In this document: positions 27,309 through 35,899 of the stretch, one piece after another
How the letters are laid out: every line of letters starts with the position of its first letter
Numbering within the stretch: the stretch's first letter is position 1
Assembly (NCBI RefSeq): GCF_014779555.2
Contig: NZ_CP094357.1
Span: 4,030,001 to 4,094,000 of the forward strand
Direction of reading: 5' to 3'
Origin: Lysobacter capsici
GTDB taxonomy: Bacteria > Pseudomonadota > Gammaproteobacteria > Xanthomonadales > Xanthomonadaceae
DNA: 64,000 nucleotides
The notes under the pieces: model-generated
The model's input: the letters and a program-made list of their open reading frames with translations, nothing else
Told to the model about the DNA's origin: nothing
Databases searched by the model: none
Program-made: the position numbers and the translations under genes

Positions 27309-28013
27309 ATGACCCGCACCCCACCGCGCCACAGCGACGCGCGCGTGCTCGAGGCCTGGCGCGAGAACGCCGCGCCGTGGACCCAGGCCGTGCGCGCGCA
27401 GGCGATCGAAAGCCGGCGCCTGGTCACCGACCGCGCCGTCGTCGAGGCCGCGCTGCGGCTGGCGCCGCGCAGCGTGCTCGACCTGGGTTGCGGCGAAGGC
27501 TGGCTGAGCCGCGCGCTGTGCCTGCACGGCATCGAGGTGCATGGCGTGGATGCGATAGCGGACTTGATCGATGCCGCGCGCCGCATGCGAACCGGCGCCG
27601 CCGCGCCCGAGCCGCGCTACGACTGCCTGAGTTACGAGGACATCGCCGCCGGCGCCCTGCAGGCGCGTTACGACCTGGCGATCTGCAATTTCTCCCTGCT
27701 CGGCGACGACAGCGTGGCCGGGTTGCTGGGCGCGATGCCGGGCGTGTTGAACCCGCGCGGCCGGCTGCTGATCCAGACCCTGCATCCGCCGCAAGCCTGC
27801 GGCGAGGCGTCCTACCTCGACGGTTGGCGCGACGGCAGTTGGGCCGGTTGCGACGCGGCGTTCGGCGAACCGGCGCCGTGGTATTTCCGCACCATCGGCG
27901 GTTGGGTCGCGCTGCTCGAACGCAGCGGCCTGCGATTGCGCGAACTGGCCGAACCGGTGCATCCGGTGAGCGGGCGGCCGGTTTCGTTGCTGCTGGTTGC
28001 CGATGCGGGCTAG
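27309..28013 (+). CDS. Class I SAM-dependent methyltransferase
   Basis: A 234-residue methyltransferase in the UbiG/UbiE-like group: motif I VLDLGCGEGWLSRALCLHG (about residues 56-75), motif II VHGVDAIADLIDAA, motif IV YDLAICNFSLLGDD and motif VI LNPRGRLLIQTLHPP. The substrate is not determined. The ATG at 27309 follows the membrane-protein stop after 3 bases. Confidence 0.82.
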   Translation: MTRTPPRHSDARVLEAWRENAAPWTQAVRAQAIESRRLVTDRAVVEAALRLAPRSVLDLGCGEGWLSRALCLHGIEVHGVDAIADLIDAARRMRTGAAAPEPRYDCLSYEDIAAGALQARYDLAICNFSLLGDDSVAGLLGAMPGVLNPRGRLLIQTLHPPQACGEASYLDGWRDGSWAGCDAAFGEPAPWYFRTIGGWVALLERSGLRLRELAEPVHPVSGRPVSLLLVADAG

Positions 28014-28085
28014 GTGCTTGCGTCCTCTTCGGATGGGCGCAATGTCTCGCGCTCCAGCTCAAGTATCCAGATTGCGCGGCTATTT

Positions 28086-28276
28086 GAGACAAAAGCGTCG
28101 GGGCTCAAGCCCCTCCCACGAAAGACCTCGGGGCTTCGACGTATCGTCCCGAATCAGTTCCTGGCAAAGGCGCCGCTCTGCGCAGGAACCTTCGTGCACA
28201 AGAATTTTTCCCGCACGAGACCTTGTAGCCGCGAAGTCTTTTGCGGGCGGGGCTCGAACCCCGACGCTCTTGTCTC
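28086..28276. mobile_element. MITE-like element with 28-bp terminal inverted repeats
   Basis: The left end (GAGACAAAAGCGTCGGGGCT) and the reverse complement of the right end (GAGACAAGAGCGTCGGGGTT) match at 25 of about 28 positions and are 191 bases apart outer edge to outer edge. The interior has no coding frame. The outer sequence includes a GGGGCT-N-AGCCCC sub-palindrome. Size and structure fit a small non-autonomous element; no target-site duplication is obvious. It occupies most of the 322-base gap between the methyltransferase and the glycosylase gene. Confidence 0.65.
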
Positions 28277-28335
28277 GGATCGCACGCACTCGCCCAGCAA
28301 AAACCCATCCACCGCGTGCATCGACCCAGCGTCGC

Positions 28336-29034
28336 TCAATCCTGCGAACGATTCGTCTTGGCCTTGCCGATCTTCGGTCCGTCGGCGATATCGGCGATCC
28401 GCCACAGATACAAGCTGGCATAGCTGCGATACGGCCCCCAGCGCTCGCCGAGTTCGGCCAGCGCCTTCGGCGCGGGCATCGCCTCGAGTTTGTCGACGCG
28501 TTGTGCGCCCTTGCGAATACCCAAGTCGTCGACCGGCAGGATGTCGGGTCGGCCCAGCCGGAACATCAGCATCATCTCCACGGTCCAGCGGCCGATGCCG
28601 CGGATCGGCACCAGCGCGGCGATGATCGCGTCGTTGTCCATGCTCGCCATGCGCCGCAGATCGGGAATCTCGCCGCGCGCTTCGCGCGCCGCCAGATCGC
28701 GCAGCGCCAGCAGCTTGTTGCCCGACACGCCGCAGCCGCGCAAGGTCGCGTCGTCGCAGCGGCCCAGGGTGTCGTAATGCAGGCGGCTCGCGCCGATCGC
28801 GGCTTCGACCCGGCCGACGATGGTCGAGGCGGCCTTGCCGCTGAGCTGCTGGAACAAGATCGCGCGCGCCAGCGCATCGACCGGATCGAAGCTCTTGCGC
28901 CAACGCGGATCGCTCGGGATCGGGCCGCCTTCGAGCGCGTCGACTTTCTTCATCCACGCACCGAGCTTGCGGTCGCGCTTGCTCAAGTGCGCGTAAGCCG
29001 CCTGTGCGTCGTAACCGCGAACCTGGCGCGGCAT
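28336..29034 (-). CDS. DNA-3-methyladenine glycosylase II-like
   Basis: A 232-residue HhH-GPD glycosylase, shorter than E. coli AlkA (282) because it lacks its N-terminal domain. It removes alkylated bases in base-excision repair. Visible: ILFQQLSGKAASTIVGRV, the helix-hairpin-helix IRGIGRWTVEMMLMFRLG and the catalytic aspartate in ILPVDDLGIRKG. No iron-sulfur cysteines at the C-terminus. The ATG at 29034 lies two bases from the stop of the preceding DUF423 gene, so they form an operon. Confidence 0.88.
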   Translation of the reverse strand: MPRQVRGYDAQAAYAHLSKRDRKLGAWMKKVDALEGGPIPSDPRWRKSFDPVDALARAILFQQLSGKAASTIVGRVEAAIGASRLHYDTLGRCDDATLRGCGVSGNKLLALRDLAAREARGEIPDLRRMASMDNDAIIAALVPIRGIGRWTVEMMLMFRLGRPDILPVDDLGIRKGAQRVDKLEAMPAPKALAELGERWGPYRSYASLYLWRIADIADGPKIGKAKTNRSQD

Positions 29035-29036
29035 GC

Positions 29037-29453
29037 TCAGCGCCTCAGGGCATCGATGGCGTAGACCAGCCACGCCAGGATCATCAGGCTGCCGCCGTAC
29101 GGCAGCAGAGCGGTCGATGTACGAAAGAAGTACGCACAGGCCAGGCCGCCGGCGAACACCAGCGTGCCGATCAACAACGCGATCAAGGCGTAACGGCTCA
29201 GGGCGCGGCGCGCCAACGGCGCCAGCGCGGCGAGCGCGATGCCGTGGCCGAAGGCGTACATCGCCGCGGTCTGCAGGCGCGATTGCCCGGCCGGATCGGC
29301 CACGTGCGCGGCGTAGGCCGACAAGGCGACCGCGAGCGCGGCCAGCAAGGCCCCGGCGGCGGCCAAACATCGCGACGAAAACGGCGGCGGGAACAACGCG
29401 GCTCGCCCATCGCGGGCGTCGTGCGCGGGAAGGTTCATGCGGGTGGAAACCAT
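29037..29453 (-). CDS. DUF423 membrane protein
   Basis: A 138-residue inner-membrane protein of the DUF423 (YgdD-like) family: four helices with the motif YAAHVADPAGQSRLQTAAMYAFGHG and the C-terminal LPYGGSLMILAWLVYAI. Function unknown across the family. An internal ATG at residue 6 (29438) is an equally possible start. Directly upstream of the glycosylase gene. Confidence 0.82.
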   Translation of the reverse strand: MVSTRMNLPAHDARDGRAALFPPPFSSRCLAAAGALLAALAVALSAYAAHVADPAGQSRLQTAAMYAFGHGIALAALAPLARRALSRYALIALLIGTLVFAGGLACAYFFRTSTALLPYGGSLMILAWLVYAIDALRR

Positions 29454-29671
29454 GGGATTCGCGGAACGCTACGATAGCAGCCGGGCCGCGGGCCGCGGCG
29501 CGCCGGGTCTGCGATCGGCGGTCGCATGCGCTCGCCTGGAATACGACGATCATCGCATCGCGCAAGCACCCGAGCCGAGCGGTTGCGGTGTTGCGCAGCA
29601 GCCGCAATCCGCCATCCACAATCGATCGCGTGATCGGCGCACGATCGGCGCGCGACAACGATGCGCAAAAA

Positions 29672-29703
29672 AAAACGCGCCGCGGAAAACCGCGGCGCGT
29701 TTT
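29672..29703 (-). terminator. Strong intrinsic terminator after the SRPBCC gene
   Basis: A 14-bp stem AAAACGCGCCGCGG/CCGCGGCGCGTTTT with a 4-base loop. On the minus strand it is followed by nine T residues. It begins 43 bases after the stop codon of the gene at 29746-30837. Confidence 0.92.
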
Positions 29704-29745
29704 CGTGCGCGACACCGCCGTGGCGGCATCGCGATGTGGCGCGGC

Positions 29746-30837
29746 TTACTTGACCGGCCAGTACACGTCGAACTTGCCCAGCGCCGGATCGAAGCTTTCG
29801 TCGATGCCGGCCTTCCACGCTTCGTACGGACGATCCGTGGTGGTGTAGCCGCGGGTCAGCGCCCAGGCGCGGACCGCGTCGCGCACCGGCGGCAGCGCCG
29901 CGAAGTTGTGGCCGCTGCTGGAAGAGACGACGACCTTGGTCGGCGGCAGCAACTCGGCCTTGACCGGGTTGCCCGGGCCGTCGATCTTGACGTCGAGCTT
30001 GGTCGCTTCGGTGCTGGTGTCGCCGATCTTGCGCACCTGCTGGACCACGTCGAACGAATAGGTCTCGGCGCCGAACTCGTTGGTCACGATGCGGACCGGA
30101 CCGACCGCTTCCAGACCGTTGGCGGCGATGACCTTCTTGATCCATTCCATGTTGGAGTGGATCTGGCCCTTGATCTTGTCGTTGTTGCGCTCGACCGCGG
30201 CGGTCACGCTGAGCACGTTCTCGGCCGGACGGTCGACGATCTTCGGCGCGCCGGCCGGATCGGTTTCGGACAGCTTGGAATAGTCGTAGTTCGGCACGGT
30301 CGCGAGCAGGTTGCTCAGGCGCGCCAGACCCATCTTGACGTCTTCGCCGACGTTGCTGCTCACGTACAGGCCGGAGTAGCGGCCCAGCAGGTCCCAACCG
30401 TAGTCGACGTCGTAGGTCTGGGTGATCTCGACGTTGCGGTTGTTCTTGCCGGTGGGCTTGAGGGTGAACTCCGAGCGCTTGTTGTCGCCGCGCTCGACGC
30501 TGCTGATCTTGTAGCCGACCAGCTTGCCCGGCTCGCTCTTGACGATTTCCCAGCTGCCGTTGCCCAGGCCGCGTTCCTTGGACGAATACTCCAGACGGGC
30601 GCCGACGCCCTCTTCCTTGCCGACCAGCTTGATCTCCATGTTCGGATCGCGCAGGGCCAGCGGGTTCCAATCCTTGAAGCGGCGCATGCTGTTCAACGTG
30701 TCGAACACGATGGTCAGCTTGCGGTTGGTCTCAACCGAGTGCGACAGATGGCGGCTCGACGGCAGCACGATGCCGACAACCAGGAACAGCACGGCGACGA
30801 TCGCCAGTGAAATCAGAATCTCGATCAGACGGGTCAT
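29746..30837 (-). CDS. SRPBCC-family membrane-anchored protein
   Basis: A 363-residue protein. One N-terminal helix (LIEILISLAIVAVLFLVVGIVL) anchors it. The next 150 residues match the SRPBCC/polyketide-cyclase fold: FDTLNSMRRFKDWNPLA, VGARLEYSSKERGLGNGSWEIV, VEITQTYDVDYGWDLLGRYSGLY. A second half of about 190 residues resembles GyrI-like small-molecule binding modules. Both halves are ligand-binding folds, so a lipid or hydrophobic ligand is likely but unproven. Single gene with a strong terminator. Confidence 0.78.
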   Translation of the reverse strand: MTRLIEILISLAIVAVLFLVVGIVLPSSRHLSHSVETNRKLTIVFDTLNSMRRFKDWNPLALRDPNMEIKLVGKEEGVGARLEYSSKERGLGNGSWEIVKSEPGKLVGYKISSVERGDNKRSEFTLKPTGKNNRNVEITQTYDVDYGWDLLGRYSGLYVSSNVGEDVKMGLARLSNLLATVPNYDYSKLSETDPAGAPKIVDRPAENVLSVTAAVERNNDKIKGQIHSNMEWIKKVIAANGLEAVGPVRIVTNEFGAETYSFDVVQQVRKIGDTSTEATKLDVKIDGPGNPVKAELLPPTKVVVSSSSGHNFAALPPVRDAVRAWALTRGYTTTDRPYEAWKAGIDESFDPALGKFDVYWPVK

Positions 30838-31170
30838 TCAGGTTCTCCAGGGCCGGGCCCGGATCGGGCCGGGGGCGCAGACCCACAATCGTAGCAAGAT
30901 AAATCCCGGCTAGGACAGCCGTCACAGCGAAGAAAATTCGCCGAATCGCCCACTTGGACCATCGCGTCGCGAAAAGCCGGGAAATCACCGGCTTTTCGCC
31001 GCCCGCCGCGCGCATTCGCCCGGGTATGCGGATGCGGATGCGCAAATTCGGACAAGTCCACGAGGGCCGGGAGTGCGCGACAAGGACGCGCTCGGCGCCT
31101 GCGATGCGCCCGATGCGCGGCCGATCCGGGTGAACGGCGCGCGCGGACGCGCCGGGCCGGCGCGCCTGGA
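30838..31170. other. Intergenic region with an AAAAGCCGG hairpin
   Basis: It separates the response-regulator stop from the SRPBCC start. A 12-bp stem GCGAAAAGCCGG/CCGGCTTTTCGC (30969-30980 with 30988-30999) has a 7-base loop and could end the two-component operon. Nothing else is recognisable. Confidence 0.6.
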
Positions 31171-31824
31171 TCAGACCAGTTGCAGCTCGAACGCCTTGAG
31201 CACCGCGCGGGTGCGGTCGCGCACGCCGAGCTTCGACAGGATGTTGGAGACGTGATTCTTGATCGTCCCCTCCGCCACGCCCAGCGAATTGGCGATTTCC
31301 TTGTTGGAAAAGCCGCCGGCCATCAGCCGCAGGATTTCGGTCTCGCGCTCGGTCAGCGGATCGGGCCGGTCCAGGCTGACGAAGTCGTTGCGCATGTGCT
31401 CCAGCCCCGACAGCAGGCGCTGGGTCACCGCCGGCTGGACCAGCGAACCGCCGTCGGCCACCGCCTGGATCGCGCCGACCAGTTGCGCCAGCGATACGTC
31501 CTTGAGCAGATAGCCCTTGGCGCCGGCCTTGAGCCCGGCCAGCACCAGTTGGTCGTCGTCGAAGGTGGTCAGGATGATGGTCGGCGGCAGGTAGCCCGCG
31601 CGCGACAGCGCCTGCAGGGCCTCCAGGCCGGACATCACCGGCATGCGCATGTCCATCAGGACCACGTCCGGGCGGATCTGCGGAATGATCTCGACCGCCT
31701 GGCGGCCGTCGCCGGCCTCGGCCACGACCTCGATGCCCTCGGCCAGGGCGAGCAGCGAGCGCACCCCCTGCCGGACCAGGGTCTGGTCGTCGACCAGCAA
31801 TACGCGGATGGGGTTGGGGATCAT
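31171..31824 (-). CDS. NarL/FixJ-family response regulator
   Basis: A 217-residue regulator. Receiver domain 1-120 has the acidic pocket (VDDQ, D12-D13), phospho-acceptor D58 in VVLMDMRMP, T86-T87 in IILTTFDD and K108 in LLKDV. The LuxR-type HTH is at about 152-212 (LTERETEILRLMAGGFSNKE, then VAEGTIKNHVSNILSKLGV). It binds DNA once phosphorylated by its kinase. Its ATG overlaps the kinase stop (ATGA), so the pair is one unit. Targets are not evident. Confidence 0.92.
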   Translation of the reverse strand: MIPNPIRVLLVDDQTLVRQGVRSLLALAEGIEVVAEAGDGRQAVEIIPQIRPDVVLMDMRMPVMSGLEALQALSRAGYLPPTIILTTFDDDQLVLAGLKAGAKGYLLKDVSLAQLVGAIQAVADGGSLVQPAVTQRLLSGLEHMRNDFVSLDRPDPLTERETEILRLMAGGFSNKEIANSLGVAEGTIKNHVSNILSKLGVRDRTRAVLKAFELQLV

Positions 31825-33023
31825 GCAAGCGCTCCTTCGCGGGCCATGGCGGCCGCGGTGGCGGGGAGAGTCAGCTGCAGGCAAAAGCCCGCCTCGGCCC
31901 GGGTTTCGATGAGAAGTTGGCCGCCGTACTGCTGCAACCGCTCGCGCATGCCGCGCAAGCCGTTGCCGGCGATCAGGTGATCGGCGCCGCGGCCGTCGTC
32001 GCGCGCGCTCATGACGATCTGTTCGCCGCTGCGGCGCACGTCGATCCACAAGTGCTGCGCGCCGGCATGGCGCACGGTGTTGGTGATGATCTCCTGGGTG
32101 CAGCGCAGCAGCACGTGGGCGCGCTCGGGGTCGTCCAGGGTCAGGGGCGTTTCTATGTCCATGCGGATGTCCAGCGCCGGTACGTTTTCGGCCAGCGGAC
32201 GCAGCGCCAGGGCCAGATCGATCGCGCCGTTCTCGCGCAATTGGCTGACCGCCTCGCGCACGTCGGTGAGCAGCAGCCTGGCCAGAGTATGCGCCTGCTG
32301 CACGTGTTCCTTGACCCGACCTTCGGACAGGTGGCCGGCGACTTCCAGGTTCAGGCTCAGCGCGGTCAGGTGGTGGCCGAGCAGGTCGTGCAGTTCGCGC
32401 GAGATCCGGGTGCGCTCGTTGATCCGCGCGCTTTCGGCCAGCAGCGCGCGGGTCGCGCGCAGCTCGGCGTTGAGCCGGCGCTGGTCCTCGCGGGCCTGGG
32501 CCTGCTGCATCGCCACCAGGGAGCTGACGAACACCAGGCTGGAGAAGCCGGCATAGGCCAGCGACTGCACGATCGCGACCAGCAGCGGCTGGCCGATGGC
32601 GATCACGAACACCGGGATGATCGACAGATTGCCCAGCACCAGCCAGGCCGCGCCGACCCGCAGCGGCAGCAGCCACGGCAGCAGCCCGGCCACGACCATC
32701 AGCAAAATGCTGCCGATGCCGCTGTTGGAGTAGTAGCCGACCCCGATCGCGCAGGCGGTCAGGACCAGGACCATGGCGTAGTCGGTCGGCCCCGGCCGGC
32801 GCTGGCCCAGGCCGCGGCTGGCCCACCAGTACACCGCGCCGAAGGCCAGGTGGATCGCGACCCAGCGCAGGATCAGCAGGAAGAAGGTGTGCTCGCTGCC
32901 GCCCGGCAGGGTGGCCGCCGCTTCCGGCTCCAGCCACATGATCACCAGCCAGCACCCCGCCATGCCCCAGGTGAACAGCCCGGCGAACCGCATGAGTTGA
33001 GTAGGAGTGAGGCGAGCCAGCAT
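31821..33023 (-). CDS. Sensor histidine kinase, HisKA_3 type
   Basis: A 400-residue membrane sensor kinase. Five or six helices fill residues 10-165 with almost no extracytoplasmic loop, so the signal probably arises in the membrane. The dimerisation domain holds the phospho-acceptor in RISRELHDLLGHHLTALSLN. The ATPase domain has the N box IITNTVRHAGAQH and G boxes DDGRGAD and GNGLRGMRERL. This layout is like DesK/LiaS-type kinases that sense lipid or cell-wall state, but that is by analogy. Coupled to the regulator through ATGA. Confidence 0.9.
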   Translation of the reverse strand: MLARLTPTQLMRFAGLFTWGMAGCWLVIMWLEPEAAATLPGGSEHTFFLLILRWVAIHLAFGAVYWWASRGLGQRRPGPTDYAMVLVLTACAIGVGYYSNSGIGSILLMVVAGLLPWLLPLRVGAAWLVLGNLSIIPVFVIAIGQPLLVAIVQSLAYAGFSSLVFVSSLVAMQQAQAREDQRRLNAELRATRALLAESARINERTRISRELHDLLGHHLTALSLNLEVAGHLSEGRVKEHVQQAHTLARLLLTDVREAVSQLRENGAIDLALALRPLAENVPALDIRMDIETPLTLDDPERAHVLLRCTQEIITNTVRHAGAQHLWIDVRRSGEQIVMSARDDGRGADHLIAGNGLRGMRERLQQYGGQLLIETRAEAGFCLQLTLPATAAAMAREGALA

Positions 33024-33107
33024 GAATGCATGCTAACGGCATGGGCGGTCCCGCCGAGCCGTCCAGAAGTCATGCACTTGCCGTTCGCCCCGGGCGGACG
33101 GCCATGC

Positions 33108-33146
33108 GATAATCGGGACGCCGGCACGGAACGCGTGCCGGTTTTT
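33108..33146 (+). promoter_or_regulatory. Candidate -10 box and 5' hairpin with T5 before the GNAT gene
   Basis: GATAAT at 33108-33113 is a likely -10 box. A 7-bp stem CCGGCAC/GTGCCGG (33121-33127, 33135-33141) and five T residues follow at the expected transcript start, all within 25 bases of the start codon. The structure looks like a terminator or attenuator at the 5' end of the transcript, but no upstream plus-strand gene exists for it to end. Confidence 0.45.
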
Positions 33147-33164
33147 GAATACTTGGAGCGTGGA

Positions 33165-33782
33165 ATGTCGATCGTCGTCCGCGACGTGCGTGAGCACGAG
33201 CTGGATTCCGTCCTTGCCCTCAACAACGCCGCCGGCCCCGCGATCCTGCCGCTGGATGCGGCCCGTCTGCGTCATTTCTTCGACAGCGCCGAATATTTCC
33301 GCGTCGCCGAGCGCGACGGGACCCTGGCCGGTTTCCTGATTGGGATGGGCTCGAATACCGATCACGACAGCAGCAATTTCCGCTGGTTTCGCGATCGTCA
33401 CCCGGATTTCTTCTATATCGACCGCATCGTCGTCGCCAGCCGGCGCCGCGGCGGCGGTGTCGGCCGCGCGTTCTATGCCGACGCCCAGAGCTATGCCGAG
33501 CTGCGCTATCCGCAGCTGGCCTGCGAGGTGTTCCTGGAAGGCGGCAACGACCCGGCCCTGCTGTTCCATGGCAGCTTCGGTTTCCGCGAGGTCGGTCAGC
33601 ACGTGATGGAAGAAGCCGGCGTGCGCGCGGCGATGCTGATGAAACCGCTGTGCAGCTACGCCTGGGTGCGCGAAACCTACGGCGACGCCCTGCCCGAGGC
33701 CAGCTGGCTGACCCGTCCGCGGGTGCCGGTGCGGCGCGTGCACGACCAGGCCGCGCAGCGGCCGACCGGGACGTGCCCGTGA
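33165..33782 (+). CDS. GNAT family N-acetyltransferase
   Basis: A 205-residue GNAT-fold protein. The acetyl-CoA loop is IDRIVVASRRRGGGVGRAFY (R/Q-x-x-G-x-G/A variant RRGGGVGRA), preceded by TLAGFLIGMG and followed by LACEVFLEGGNDPALLFHGSFGFREVG. The substrate could be an amine or a protein terminus. Its stop overlaps the GTG start of minC, so it is cotranslated with the division genes. The ATG has GGAG 7 bases upstream. Confidence 0.87.
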   Translation: MSIVVRDVREHELDSVLALNNAAGPAILPLDAARLRHFFDSAEYFRVAERDGTLAGFLIGMGSNTDHDSSNFRWFRDRHPDFFYIDRIVVASRRRGGGVGRAFYADAQSYAELRYPQLACEVFLEGGNDPALLFHGSFGFREVGQHVMEEAGVRAAMLMKPLCSYAWVRETYGDALPEASWLTRPRVPVRRVHDQAAQRPTGTCP

Positions 33783-34573
33783 GCGTAGCCGTGGATTACG
33801 AACAAGCCGGCGAACTCAAGATCGGCCAAGTCGGCATCGCCAACCTGCGCATCCGCACCCTCGATGTCGAACGCCTGACCGAAGAAATGCGCAGCCGCGT
33901 GCAGCGCGCGCCGAACATGTTCGGCCGCGCCGCGGTGGTGATCGACTTCGGCGGCCTGAGCCAGACCCCGGACGCGGTCACCGCGCAGGCGCTGCTCGAT
34001 GGTTTGCGCGCCGCCGGCGTGCTGCCGGTGGCGCTGGCCTACGGCACCAGCGAGACCGATCGCCTGGCGCAGGCCCTGGGCTTGCCGTTGCTGGCCAAGT
34101 TCCGGGCGTCGTATGAAAAAGCCGAGGGCGGGGTCGAGCCGGTGGCGGCGGCCGCGCCCAAGCGCGAACCGGCGCCGGCACCCGCCGAACCGGCCAGAAC
34201 CTCGCGCCCCGGGATTTCCGCCGCGGGCGCAGCGACGTCCACTTCGGTCGGACTGATCCAGTCCGCCCCGGTGCGTTCGGGCCAACAGATTTACGCCGAC
34301 AACCGCGACCTGACCGTGCTGACCACGGTCGGCGCCGGCGCCGAAGTCATCGCCGACGGCTCGGTGCACATCTACGGCCCCTTGCGCGGACGCGCGCTGG
34401 CCGGCGCGCAAGGCAATACCAAGGCCCGCATCTTCTGCCGCGAGTTTCATGCCGAGCTGGTCGCGATCGCGGGCCATTACAAGGTGCTCGAAGACATCCC
34501 GAAGGAACTGCGCGGCAAGGCCGTGCAGATCTGGCTGGAAGACGAACAAATCAAAATTGCGGCGCTGGATTGA
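33779..34573 (+). CDS. minC: Septum site-determining protein MinC
   Basis: A 264-residue inhibitor of FtsZ polymerisation. The N-terminal domain (LKIGQVGIANLRIRTLDVER) contacts FtsZ. A Pro/Ala linker of about 40 residues follows, and the C-terminal beta-helix (NRDLTVLTTVGAGAEVIADG, HIYGPLRGRALAGAQGN) binds MinD and dimerises. The start is a GTG overlapping the stop of the GNAT gene (GTGA); it gives the conserved MSVAVDYEQAGELK N-terminus. Order minC-minD-minE is the standard one. Confidence 0.94.
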   Translation: MSVAVDYEQAGELKIGQVGIANLRIRTLDVERLTEEMRSRVQRAPNMFGRAAVVIDFGGLSQTPDAVTAQALLDGLRAAGVLPVALAYGTSETDRLAQALGLPLLAKFRASYEKAEGGVEPVAAAAPKREPAPAPAEPARTSRPGISAAGAATSTSVGLIQSAPVRSGQQIYADNRDLTVLTTVGAGAEVIADGSVHIYGPLRGRALAGAQGNTKARIFCREFHAELVAIAGHYKVLEDIPKELRGKAVQIWLEDEQIKIAALD

Positions 34574-34598
34574 CGCCGCACCATTGGAGGAACGTGTT

Positions 34599-35408
34599 TT
34601 GACCGAAATAATTGTTGTCACTTCGGGCAAGGGTGGCGTCGGCAAGACCACCACCAGCGCCAGCCTGTCTTGCGGCCTCGCCCGTCGCGGCCACAAGGTC
34701 GCCGTGATCGACTTCGACGTCGGCCTGCGCAATCTCGACCTGATCATGGGTTGCGAACGCCGCGTGGTGTACGACTTCGTCAACGTGGTCAACGGCGAAG
34801 CCAACCTCAAGCAGGCGCTGATCAAGGACAAACGGTTCGAGAACCTGTTCATCCTGGCCGCCTCGCAGACGCGCGACAAGGACGCGCTGACCAAGGAAGG
34901 CGTGCAGAAGGTGCTCGAGGACATCGCCGCCGAAGGCTTCGACTACATCGTCTGCGATTCGCCGGCCGGTATCGAAAAGGGCGCGTTCCTGGCCATGTAC
35001 TTCGCCGATCAGGCGGTGGTCGTGGTCAACCCGGAAGTGTCGTCGGTGCGCGACTCCGACCGCATCCTGGGCCTGCTCGCGTCCAAGACCCGCCGCGCCG
35101 AGAACGGCGAGAAGGTCAAGGAGCACCTGCTGCTGACCCGCTACAGCCCCAAGCGCGTGGAAGACCAGGAGATGCTCAGCATCGGCGACGTCGAGGAAAT
35201 CCTCGGCCTGAAGACCATCGGCGTGATTCCCGAATCCGGCGACGTGCTCAACGCGTCCAACAAGGGCGAGCCGGTGATCCTGGAAACCGAATCCGACGCC
35301 GCCCAGGCCTACGACGACGCCGTCGCCCGCCTGCTCGGCGACACCCGACCGATGCGCTTCACGCAAGTGGAAAAGAAGGGCTTCTTCACCAAGCTGTTCG
35401 GAGGCTGA
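34599..35408 (+). CDS. minD: Septum site-determining ATPase MinD
   Basis: A 269-residue membrane ATPase that carries MinC and oscillates with MinE. The deviant Walker [12 protein letters not shown] is at residues 9-19; switch regions are [16 protein letters not shown] and [11 protein letters not shown]; the C-terminal amphipathic membrane helix ends [11 protein letters not shown]. The start is TTG, supported by GGAGG 9 bases upstream and by the family N-terminus [14 protein letters not shown] rare start codon may keep MinD low. Confidence 0.95.
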   Translation: MTEIIVVTSGKGGVGKTTTSASLSCGLARRGHKVAVIDFDVGLRNLDLIMGCERRVVYDFVNVVNGEANLKQALIKDKRFENLFILAASQTRDKDALTKEGVQKVLEDIAAEGFDYIVCDSPAGIEKGAFLAMYFADQAVVVVNPEVSSVRDSDRILGLLASKTRRAENGEKVKEHLLLTRYSPKRVEDQEMLSIGDVEEILGLKTIGVIPESGDVLNASNKGEPVILETESDAAQAYDDAVARLLGDTRPMRFTQVEKKGFFTKLFGG

Positions 35409-35412
35409 GCTC

Positions 35413-35682
35413 ATGGGTCTGTTCGACTTTCTGCTGGCCAAGAAACCCACCGCCAACGTCGCCAAGGAGCGTTTGCGGATCATCGTCGCGCACGAGCGCG
35501 CCGGCCGCGGCGGCGGTCCCGACTACCTGCCGATGCTGCAGCGCGAGCTGCTCGAGGTGATCCGCAAGTACGTCAACGTCGACGCCGAATCGGTCAAGGT
35601 CGATCTGATCGGCGAAGGCGACAACAAGGTGCTGGATATTTCCGTCGCCCTGCCGGAAACCCCGCACCAGGCGCAAGCCTGA
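35413..35682 (+). CDS. minE: Cell division topological specificity factor MinE
   Basis: An 89-residue protein. N-terminal membrane-targeting segment [13 protein letters not shown], MinD-contact helix [15 protein letters not shown], and dimerisation domain with [19 protein letters not shown]. It stimulates MinD ATPase and confines the MinCD inhibitor to the poles. The ATG follows GGAGGCTGAGCTC, and the gap after minD is 4 bases. Confidence 0.95.
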   Translation: MGLFDFLLAKKPTANVAKERLRIIVAHERAGRGGGPDYLPMLQRELLEVIRKYVNVDAESVKVDLIGEGDNKVLDISVALPETPHQAQA

Positions 35683-35724
35683 CGGCAAGCGGTCGGCCTC
35701 CCGACCGCTGTCCCATATCCTTCT

Positions 35725-35752
35725 GCAGGAGCGGCGCAAGCCGCGACCGCGA
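35725..35752 (+). repeat. GTAGGAGCGGCGC palindromic repeat, single copy
   Basis: A single copy of the family described at 23972 (here CAGGAGCGGCGCAAGCCGCG and ACCGCG). It lies 43 bases downstream of minE and, alone of the sites in this window, has no inverted partner except the one at 47150. It could form a hairpin that ends or protects the min transcript. Confidence 0.8.
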
Positions 35753-35899
35753 CACTACGACGGCTGCGCAAACGCGCCCTGCGTCGCATCGCCCAGGCTT
35801 TGCGGTTTTGTTCGGGCGACTATCGCAATCCGCGCACCCGCGCAGAACTCGCCTGCGCAATCGCGCCTACCCCGCCCCCACCTAAAAACGCCCCGCGCC

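Noticed and set aside
28249..28276. GGGGTTCGAGCCCC on the minus strand looks like a tRNA T-arm.
   Set aside because: No acceptor stem, anticodon arm or CCA end can be built around it, and it forms one end of an inverted-repeat element.
31171..33042. A 623-codon frame that would fuse the response regulator to upstream sequence.
   Set aside because: The upstream part is a shadow of the histidine kinase; the regulator starts at 31824 with a clean receiver domain.
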